This document shows positions 55,064-61,679 of a stretch of 64,000 bases of DNA, one piece after another; within the stretch, counting starts at the first letter, position 1, and each line of letters starts with the position of its first letter. The notes under the pieces were generated by a model. That model was not told the origin of the DNA. It was given only the letters and a program-made list of their open reading frames with translations, and did not search any database. The stretch is from Streptomyces sp. NRRL S-1022 (GTDB lineage: Bacteria > Actinomycetota > Actinomycetes > Streptomycetales > Streptomycetaceae): positions 248,001 through 312,000 of the forward strand of contig NZ_JOIU01000012.1 of NCBI RefSeq assembly GCF_000720135.1, written 5' to 3'. A program made the translations under genes and the position numbers.

Positions 55064-56350
55064 ATGGACAGCAGCATCGACGAGGCGGCGGCCCGGCCGG
55101 GCGGCGCCGACCGCACGCCCCCGGCCGCCCCGCCCCGGTCACCGGTCCCGCCGCTGCCCGCACCCACGGCCCCGCCCGGCACACCGCCCGCCGACCGGTC
55201 GCCGGCCACCGCTGCCGGCCCCGCGAGCAGCCCCGACGGGAACGACGAGCGGACGGCGGCCGGCCCGGCGGAGGGCGGCGAAACCGGCGTCCCGGGCCCG
55301 GCAGGCGTGGCCGGCGCGGCGGCGACCGGTGTCCCCGGGAGCGACGTACCGAGCCCGGCCGGCGCGGCAGCGGCCGACGGCCGGGAGACCGGCGTGCCGG
55401 ACAGCGGCGGCGCGGCGGCAGCCGGCATCCCCGAGGACGGCGTACCCCGCACTCCCGGCGCGGCGGCAAGCTCCGTCGGCGGGGCCGGTGCGGCGGTGAG
55501 CGGCCCCGGGGCGGGCGGGGAGCGGAAGGCGGGGCCGCCGACGTCCCTGTCGCCGTCCCGGGCCAGTGACTTCATGCAGTGTCCGTTGCTGTACCGGTTC
55601 CGGGTGATCGACCGGCTGCCGGAGAAGCCGAGCGCGGCGGCCACGCGGGGCACACTGGTGCACGCCGTGCTGGAGCGGCTGTTCGACGCGCCCGCCGGGG
55701 ACCGGACCGCGCCGCGGGCCAAGGCGCTGATCCCGGGGCAGTGGGACCGGCTCCGGGAGACCAGGCCCGAGGTGACCGAGCTGTTCGCGGACGACCCGGA
55801 CGGGGAGCGGCTGGCCGGCTGGCTCGCCGAGGCCGAGCGGCTGGTGGAGCGCTGGTTCACGCTGGAGGACCCGACCCGGCTGGAACCGGCCGAGCGGGAG
55901 CTGTTCGTGGAGGCCGAGCTGGAGTCGGGGCTGCGGCTGCGCGGGATCATCGACCGGGTGGACGTGGCGCCGACCGGCGAGGTGCGGATCGTCGACTACA
56001 AGACGGGCAAGGCGCCCCGCCCGGAGTACGCCGAGGGCGCGCTGTTCCAGATGAAGTTCTACGCCCTGGTGGTCTGGCGGCTGAAGGGGGTGGTCCCGCG
56101 CCGGCTCCAGCTCGTCTACCTAGGCAGCGGGGACGTGCTGACGTACGACCCGGTGCCCGCCGACCTGGAGCGGGTGGAGCGCAGGCTGCACGCGCTGTGG
56201 GAGGCCATCGAGCAGGCCACGGAGACGGGGGACTGGCGGCCCCGGCCGACCAAGCTGTGCGGCTGGTGCGACCACCGGGCGCACTGCCCGGAGTTCGGCG
56301 GCACTCCCCCGCCCTACCCGCTGCCGGTCGGCCCGGCCGGGACCGGGTGA
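55064..56350 (+). CDS. RecB-family PD-(D/E)XK nuclease with Fe-S cysteines
   Basis: 428 aa. The first 155 residues are Ala/Gly/Pro-rich and disordered. The nuclease core follows: SLSPSRASDFMQCPLLYRF (first Cys), ATRGTLVHAVLERLFDAP (motif with His), LRLRGIIDRVDVAPTGEV (Asp), VRIVDYKTGKAP (Asp-x-Lys) and the closing cysteines KLCGWCDHRAHCPEF. One N-terminal and three C-terminal Cys match the 4Fe-4S clasp of AddB/Cas4-type nucleases. TAAGGT ends 8 nt before ATG 55064 without a Shine-Dalgarno, so it is probably leaderless. It is a stand-alone protein with no helicase domain. Confidence 0.88.
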   Translation: MDSSIDEAAARPGGADRTPPAAPPRSPVPPLPAPTAPPGTPPADRSPATAAGPASSPDGNDERTAAGPAEGGETGVPGPAGVAGAAATGVPGSDVPSPAGAAAADGRETGVPDSGGAAAAGIPEDGVPRTPGAAASSVGGAGAAVSGPGAGGERKAGPPTSLSPSRASDFMQCPLLYRFRVIDRLPEKPSAAATRGTLVHAVLERLFDAPAGDRTAPRAKALIPGQWDRLRETRPEVTELFADDPDGERLAGWLAEAERLVERWFTLEDPTRLEPAERELFVEAELESGLRLRGIIDRVDVAPTGEVRIVDYKTGKAPRPEYAEGALFQMKFYALVVWRLKGVVPRRLQLVYLGSGDVLTYDPVPADLERVERRLHALWEAIEQATETGDWRPRPTKLCGWCDHRAHCPEFGGTPPPYPLPVGPAGTG

Positions 56351-56402
56351 TCCGGTAGATCCGGGCAGGGCAGAATGGGCCGGACTAGCGAAGGAGTGTC
56401 CC

Positions 56403-57074
56403 GTGGCCATCCGCGTCCTACTGGTCGACGACCAGCCCCTGCTGCGTACCGGTTTCCGGATGATCCTGGAGGCCGAGCAGGACATCGCGGTCGTCGGCGA
56501 GGCCGGTGACGGCCTGCAGGCCCTCGACCAGGTGCGCGCGCTCCAGCCGGACGTCGTGCTGATGGACATCCGGATGCCGCGGATGGACGGTGTGGAGGCC
56601 ACCCGGCAGATCACCGGGCCCGGCCGGGACGGTCCGGCGAAGGTGCTGGTGCTGACCACGTTCGACCTGGACGAGTACGTGGTGGAGGCGCTGCGCGCCG
56701 GTGCCAGCGGCTTCCTGCTCAAGGACGCGCCCGCCGACGAACTGGTGCAGGCGATACGGGTGGTGGCGAACGGCGAGGCCATGCTCGCGCCGAGCATCAC
56801 CCGGCGGCTGCTGGACAAGTACGCCACGCATCTGCCGTCCGGCGAGGAGCCGGTGCCGGACACCCTGCACACCCTGACCGACCGTGAGGTCGAGGTGCTG
56901 AAGCTGGTGGCGCGCGGGCTGTCCAACGCCGAGATCGCCGCGGACCTGTTCGTGAGCGAGACGACGGTGAAGACGCACGTGGGGCATGTGCTCACCAAGC
57001 TGGGCCTCCGGGACCGCGTGCAGGCCGCGGTGTACGCCTACGAGAGCGGTCTGGTGCGCCCCGGCGCCCAGTGA
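56403..57074 (+). CDS. NarL/LuxR-type response regulator (orphan)
   Basis: 223 aa. The receiver domain (VLLVDDQPLLRTGFRMILEA; phospho-Asp in DVVLMDIRMPRMDG; Lys in GFLLKDAPADEL) and LuxR HTH (LTDREVEVLKLVARGLSNAE, then ADLFVSETTVKTHVGHVLTK) are complete. No histidine kinase gene is next to it. GAAGGAG precedes GTG 56403. It lies 52 bp after the nuclease gene. Confidence 0.92.
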   Translation: MAIRVLLVDDQPLLRTGFRMILEAEQDIAVVGEAGDGLQALDQVRALQPDVVLMDIRMPRMDGVEATRQITGPGRDGPAKVLVLTTFDLDEYVVEALRAGASGFLLKDAPADELVQAIRVVANGEAMLAPSITRRLLDKYATHLPSGEEPVPDTLHTLTDREVEVLKLVARGLSNAEIAADLFVSETTVKTHVGHVLTKLGLRDRVQAAVYAYESGLVRPGAQ

Positions 57075-57089
57075 GGTGTCGTACGACGG

Positions 57090-57128
57090 CGAAGGGCGCC
57101 CCTCTCCTGCGGAGCGGGGCGCCCTTCG
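57090..57128. terminator. Bidirectional terminator
   Basis: 13-bp perfect stem CGAAGGGCGCCCC/GGGGCGCCCTTCG with a 13-nt loop between the converging response regulator and lipoprotein genes. Confidence 0.85.
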
Positions 57129-57140
57129 GCGCATCCGGCG

Positions 57141-58715
57141 TCAGCTCTTGCTGAGTTCCCAGAACCGGAACACCGTCGAGGCGTCCAGGCAGTACTCCAG
57201 GCCGTACACGCCGTCACGGACGACCGCGTACTGCTTGGCCTGCCACACCGGCAGGACGGGCAGTTCGGCGGCGACGATGTCCTGCAGCCTCCCGAAGTCC
57301 TTGTCGGTCGCGGCGCGGTCGCTCTGCGCGGCGGTGCCGGGGATCAGGGACTTGACGATGGTGCGGTTGCTGTAGTTGTTGTCCAGCACGTTGCCCTTGC
57401 CGAAGAAGGGGGCGGTGAAGTTGTCGGCGTCCGGGTAGTCCGGCACCCAGCCCTTCACGTACACGCCGTACTTGCCGGCGGCGATGTCCTTCTCGTACTG
57501 GTCGTACGCCACCGACTGGACGTCGGCGTCGAACAGGCCGCTGGCGTTGAGCTGGCCGGCGATCGCCTTCAGCTCCTCGTCGGTGGCGGGGCCGTAGCGG
57601 GACGGCGTGGACCACAGGGTGAGCTTGACCTTGCCGGTGACGCCGTCGGCGCGCAGTGCGGCGGCGGCCTTCTCCCGGGACGGGCGGGCGCCGTAGGTGT
57701 CGAAGAACGCGGTGTTGTGGCCCGCGATGCCCGCCGGGATGATCGAGTACAGCGCGGTGGCGGTGCCCTGGTAGACGTCCTGGATGAGGGCGTCGCGGTC
57801 GATGAGGTAGGCCATGGCCTTGCGGACGCCGAGCTTGCCGGCCACCGGGTCCTTCATGTTGAAGACCAGGTGCTGGACCTCGGCGCTGCTGCCCTCGATG
57901 ACGTCGACGCCCTTGTCGTCCTTCTGCTGGTCGAGCTGGGCGATGTCGGAGGCGGTCAGGCCGCGGTAGGCGATGTCGACGCCGCCGTCGAGGAGGGCCT
58001 GCTTCAGGGCGGTGCGGTCGCCGTGGAAGAACTTCAGGGTGACGCCGGAGTTCTTGACCTTGGCGGTGCCCTGGTAGTTGCCGTTGACGGAGAAGACCGC
58101 CTGGTCCTTGTCGAAGGAGTCCAGCTTGTACGGGCCGGAGCCGACGGCCTGGTGGTCGGTGCGCAGGCCGTTCGCGTCGTACTGGCGGTGGTCCACGATG
58201 GAACCGGCGCCGGAGGCGATCTTGCTGGGGAAGGTGGCGTCGGGCACCTTCAGGCGGAAGACGGCCGTCTTCGCGTCGGGTGTCTCGACCTTGCCGAGCA
58301 TCGGGAACATGATCGCGGGACCGGCGGGGTCGTCGATCTTCAGCATGCGGTCGAAGGAGAACTTCACGTCCGCGGAGGTGAGGGCGTCACCGTTGCTGAA
58401 CTTCAGGCCGTCCTTCAGCTCGCACTTGTAGACCATGGCCCGGGTGTCGGTGAAGCCGCACTGCTTCGCCAGTTCGGGCTGGGGTTCCGTCGCGCCCTTG
58501 GGGAAGCTGAGCAGCGACTGGAAGACGTTGTTGAACAACAGCCAGGAGCCGGGGTCGTAGCCGGATGCCGGGTCCGTGGCGAGGACGTCGTCGGACATCC
58601 CCATCACCACGGAGGAGCCGGTGCCCCCGGAGTCACCGGTCTCGGAGCCGCAGCCGGTCAACAGGCCGGAGGCCAGCCCCGCCACGAGGGGCAGGACTGG
58701 CCACTGGGTGCGCAT
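57141..58715 (-). CDS. ABC peptide-binding lipoprotein (SBP family 5), copy 1
   Basis: 524 aa extracytoplasmic solute-binding protein. The lipobox is LLTGC (Cys near residue 22), after a short signal peptide. Family-5 blocks: ELKDGLKFSNGDALTSADVK, KDPVAGKLGVRKAMAYLIDR, VKGWVPDYPDADNFTAPFFG. It would bind oligopeptides, nickel or similar at the membrane. ATG 58715 (GTG 58721 possible). It lies 112 bp downstream of a paralogue. No permease or ATPase gene is present in the window. Confidence 0.9.
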   Translation of the reverse strand: MRTQWPVLPLVAGLASGLLTGCGSETGDSGGTGSSVVMGMSDDVLATDPASGYDPGSWLLFNNVFQSLLSFPKGATEPQPELAKQCGFTDTRAMVYKCELKDGLKFSNGDALTSADVKFSFDRMLKIDDPAGPAIMFPMLGKVETPDAKTAVFRLKVPDATFPSKIASGAGSIVDHRQYDANGLRTDHQAVGSGPYKLDSFDKDQAVFSVNGNYQGTAKVKNSGVTLKFFHGDRTALKQALLDGGVDIAYRGLTASDIAQLDQQKDDKGVDVIEGSSAEVQHLVFNMKDPVAGKLGVRKAMAYLIDRDALIQDVYQGTATALYSIIPAGIAGHNTAFFDTYGARPSREKAAAALRADGVTGKVKLTLWSTPSRYGPATDEELKAIAGQLNASGLFDADVQSVAYDQYEKDIAAGKYGVYVKGWVPDYPDADNFTAPFFGKGNVLDNNYSNRTIVKSLIPGTAAQSDRAATDKDFGRLQDIVAAELPVLPVWQAKQYAVVRDGVYGLEYCLDASTVFRFWELSKS

Positions 58716-58784
58716 GTTCACTTGAAATGTGCCTTGTCGTCGGTTCGTCAGCCCGGGGCCGCCGTCCCTGGTCCCGGGCACCGG

Positions 58785-58818
58785 GCACCGGGGCCGCGCC
58801 GTGCTCGGCCCCGGGTGC
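58785..58818 (-). terminator. Hairpin between the two SBP genes
   Basis: GCACC-GGGGCCG paired with CGGCCCC-GGGTGC around a 9-nt loop, with one bulge, 9 bp after the second SBP stop. Confidence 0.55.
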
Positions 58819-58827
58819 GGAGAGCCG

Positions 58828-60432
58828 TCAGCCGCTCACACCGCGGCCGAGCTCCCACAGCTGGAGCGTCGAAAGGGAGTTCAGGGCGTAGGCCACGCCC
58901 GTGATGTCGTCCCGTGCGGCGACGTACTGCTTGCCCTGCCACAGCGGCAGCACCGGAACGTCCTCGGCGGTGATGTCCTGGATCTCGGTCAGGCTCTTGG
59001 ACGCGCCGAGCCGGTCGGCCTCGCGGCGGGACTGCGGGATCAGCGTGCGCTGGATGGTGCTGTTGTTGTACGGCGAGCCGAGGGTGTTGTTCTTGTCGAG
59101 GAAGGGCGCGATGAAGTTGTCGGCGTCCGGGAAGTCGGGGAACCAGCCCATCCCGTAGACGTCGTACTGGCCCTTCTGCTCGGCGGGCCGGAAGGTCTTC
59201 CAGGGGTGGCCCTCGATGGAGGCGTCGAACAGGCCGCTGTCGTTGAGCTGCTTCTGCAGGATCTCGAACTCCTGCTTGGTGGCCGAGCCGTAGTGGTCGG
59301 TCGTGTAGTGCAGGGTCAGCTTCACGGGGGTGGTGATGGCGGCCTTGGTGAGCAGTTCCTTGGCCTTGGCGACGCTGGGGTTGCCGTACTTGTTGAAGAA
59401 CGAGTTGGAGTGGCCGGTGACGGTGGCCGGGACCATCGAGTACAGCGGTTCGGCCTGGGTGCCGTAGACCTTGGAGACCAGTTCGCCGCGGTTGATGAGC
59501 TGGGCCATGGCCTGGCGTACGGCCTTGGACTTGACGCTGGTGGCGTCGGTGTTGAAGGCGAGGTAGCGGATCTCCAGGCCCGGCATGTCGACCAGGTCGG
59601 CGTTCTTGTCGCTGCCGGAGTCCAGCTTCTGGATCTGCGCGGGCGACATGGTGCGGGTCATGACGTCGATGTCGCCCTTGTCGATCGCGGTGCTCATGGC
59701 GTCGGCGTCGGGGAAGGAGCGCAGCTCGACCTTGTCGTTGTTCACCGTCACGCTGCCCTTGTAGGAGGGGTTCTTGGTGAAGGTGGCGCTGACGATCGCG
59801 TCGTCCTTGACGTCGGCCTGGAGGGTGTAGGGGCCGGACCCGTCGATCTCGAAGCCGTCCCGGAGCTTGTCCTTCTGGTAGTCCTTCGGGTTCACGATGC
59901 CCGCGACCGGGGTGGACAGCTTGAACGGGAAGGTGGCGTCGGCCGTCTTCAGGTGGAAGACGACCTCGCGGTCACCCTGCGTCTCGATGGTGTCGATCGT
60001 GTTCAGCAGGGCGGAGACACCGCTGTCGGCGTTGATGCGCAGCGCACGGTCGATGGAGTACTTGACGTCCTGGGCGGTCACCTGGTCGCCGCTGGCGAAC
60101 TTCAGGCCCTCGCGCAGCTTGCAGGCGTAGCGCTCGCTGCCGCTGTCGGTGAAGGAGCAGCTCTCGGCGGCGTCCGGGATCGGCTGGCCGTCGCCCTTGG
60201 GCTGGGCCATCAGGGTCTGCACGGTCTGGCGCAGGATGTTCCACGTGCCGACGTCGTAGGCGAAGGCCGGGTCGAGGGGCGCCGGTACTTCCTTGGTGGC
60301 CGTGAACTGGTCCGTGGTACCGACGACGATGGCGTCACCGCTCTTGCTCCCGCTGTCGGATCCGCCGCACGCGGCGAGAACCGGGGTGAGCAGGCCGGCC
60401 ACCGCCGGCAGCACCAAAGTCTTGCGGTTCAT
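58828..60432 (-). CDS. ABC peptide-binding lipoprotein (SBP family 5), copy 2
   Basis: 534 aa, paralogue of the preceding gene. The lipobox is VLAAC (MNRKTLVLPAVAGLLTPVLA then Ala-Cys). Blocks: KLREGLKFASGDQVTAQDVK, SKAVRQAMAQLINRGELVSK, GMGWFPDFPDADNFIAPFLD. The same blocks as copy 1 with many changes show an old duplication. ATG 60432 with GGAGAAACTCCCGC. Upstream is a TAATCT -10 candidate. Neither copy has transporter partners here, so they must share permeases elsewhere or act as sensors. Confidence 0.9.
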   Translation of the reverse strand: MNRKTLVLPAVAGLLTPVLAACGGSDSGSKSGDAIVVGTTDQFTATKEVPAPLDPAFAYDVGTWNILRQTVQTLMAQPKGDGQPIPDAAESCSFTDSGSERYACKLREGLKFASGDQVTAQDVKYSIDRALRINADSGVSALLNTIDTIETQGDREVVFHLKTADATFPFKLSTPVAGIVNPKDYQKDKLRDGFEIDGSGPYTLQADVKDDAIVSATFTKNPSYKGSVTVNNDKVELRSFPDADAMSTAIDKGDIDVMTRTMSPAQIQKLDSGSDKNADLVDMPGLEIRYLAFNTDATSVKSKAVRQAMAQLINRGELVSKVYGTQAEPLYSMVPATVTGHSNSFFNKYGNPSVAKAKELLTKAAITTPVKLTLHYTTDHYGSATKQEFEILQKQLNDSGLFDASIEGHPWKTFRPAEQKGQYDVYGMGWFPDFPDADNFIAPFLDKNNTLGSPYNNSTIQRTLIPQSRREADRLGASKSLTEIQDITAEDVPVLPLWQGKQYVAARDDITGVAYALNSLSTLQLWELGRGVSG

Positions 60433-60866
60433 GCGGGAGTTTCTCCAGAGCTGTTCGGTTCCGTGTACCCGGCATGCATGGGTGGTGCGGCGGATCACGG
60501 GGGTTCGCGGCGATGTTCTCGCGACGAGATTAGTCCGCGCCCGCAGGCCGGTTCACAGCGCCGTGAGCTGACCCCCCATCACGCAGTGGAACCGGCCGCG
60601 GACACACCGAAAACCCGACAGCGGCATGATTAGTGCAGCGTCTCCCCAATCAGGACACAAGGTGCCGCCGTTTCTCCCCCTCCAGGGTGGGCCAGCACAC
60701 ATGGCCAACGTTGTCGAGCCGCTCCGGCGTGAGGAACGTCACACCCCCAACTGTGCCGCCGGTCAGCAGAATTCGGCCGGTCGACCAGCTCGTTAATTCC
60801 CTCAGGGTGTAGTTCCCCGGAAATGCGTCCGGCACACCCAAAGGGCATTGCACGCTGGGTGAACGG
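60433..60866. other. Intergenic region with lower GC and a doubtful small ORF
   Basis: 434 bp between the SBP gene and the HAD gene. It holds the SBP promoter candidate. A minus-strand frame at 60650-60853 (67 aa, MQCPLGVPDAFPGNY...) has weak third-position GC, one TTA (Leu) codon and no Shine-Dalgarno; I cannot support it as a gene. No RNA gene was recognised. Confidence 0.4.
60527..60555 (-). promoter_or_regulatory. Candidate promoter of SBP copy 2
   Basis: TAATCT (60532-60527) with TGAACC 17 bp upstream on the minus strand. It would give an mRNA leader of about 90 nt. Confidence 0.4.
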
Positions 60867-61568
60867 CTAGCGCATTTCCGTCATCAGGCCGCGGAGAAAT
60901 GCCAGGTCGACCTCTTCCAGAGAGGAGACGACGGTGCGCCCGGCGGCCGGGCCGATGGGCGCGACGGAGGGTACGGCGACCACCCGGCAGCCCGCGGCCT
61001 CGGCGGCGGCGACCCCGGTCGCGGTGTCCTCGACGACGGCGCATCTGGCCGGATCCGCACCGAGGCCCGCCGCGGCGAGCAGGTACGGGTCCGGGAACGG
61101 CTTGGTGCGGGTGACCTCGTCGCCGGCGATGGACAGGCGGAAGTGGTGCGGGCCCAGCACCGACAGCACACGGTCGATGATGCGCCGGTGGGATGCGGAG
61201 ACCAGGGCGGTCGGGATCTCGTACTCGGACAGCTCGGCGAGGAGCCGGGCGGCGCCGGGCATCAGCGGCAGGGTGCGGCCGATGCGGTCCTCGAAGCCCT
61301 CGTTCAGCAGCACCATCAGCTCGGCGAGGGTGATGTCGGCGCCGGTCGCCTCGATGAGGAAGCCGGCGCTGCGGGTCATGGGGCCGCCGACCACGACGTG
61401 CCGCCAGGTCTCGTCCAGGGTGTGTCCGAGGGAGGCGAAGACCTCCCGCTCGACGTCCCACCAGAAACCCTCGGTGTCCACCAGAGTGCCGTCCATGTCG
61501 AGCAGCACCGCCTGCAGGGCGGAGCCTTCGCCCGTACGGGTTCCTAGCGCGGGGACCGTGCTGGTCAT
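60867..61568 (-). CDS. HAD-superfamily hydrolase (beta-PGM/Gph-like)
   Basis: 233 aa. Motif I is LLDMDGTLVDTEGFWWD, motif II is TALVSASHRR (Ser), motif III Lys is in TKPFPDPYLLAAAGLG, and motif IV is CAVVEDTATGVAAAEAAG. The cap is helical. The substrate is probably a small phosphorylated metabolite. AAGGAGG stands 9 nt before ATG 61568. It follows metH with a terminator between them, an arrangement seen in other Streptomyces. Confidence 0.9.
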   Translation of the reverse strand: MTSTVPALGTRTGEGSALQAVLLDMDGTLVDTEGFWWDVEREVFASLGHTLDETWRHVVVGGPMTRSAGFLIEATGADITLAELMVLLNEGFEDRIGRTLPLMPGAARLLAELSEYEIPTALVSASHRRIIDRVLSVLGPHHFRLSIAGDEVTRTKPFPDPYLLAAAGLGADPARCAVVEDTATGVAAAEAAGCRVVAVPSVAPIGPAAGRTVVSSLEEVDLAFLRGLMTEMR

Positions 61569-61595
61569 CCTGGCGCACCTCCTTGAGGGACGACC

Positions 61596-61624
61596 AGGCC
61601 GGTTCCCGGGCGGGGAACCGGCCT
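61596..61624 (-). terminator. Terminator after metH
   Basis: 12-bp perfect stem AGGCCGGTTCCC/GGGAACCGGCCT with a GGGCG loop, 56 bp after the metH stop. Confidence 0.75.
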
Positions 61625-61679
61625 GCAGTGGACCGACCAGTGTACGACTTATCCGATCAGCGTGCTGCTGAGACACGCG

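Noticed and set aside
60650..60853. 67-aa minus-strand frame before the HAD gene
   Set aside because: Weak third-position GC, no ribosome-binding site and no recognisable domain; recorded only as intergenic content.
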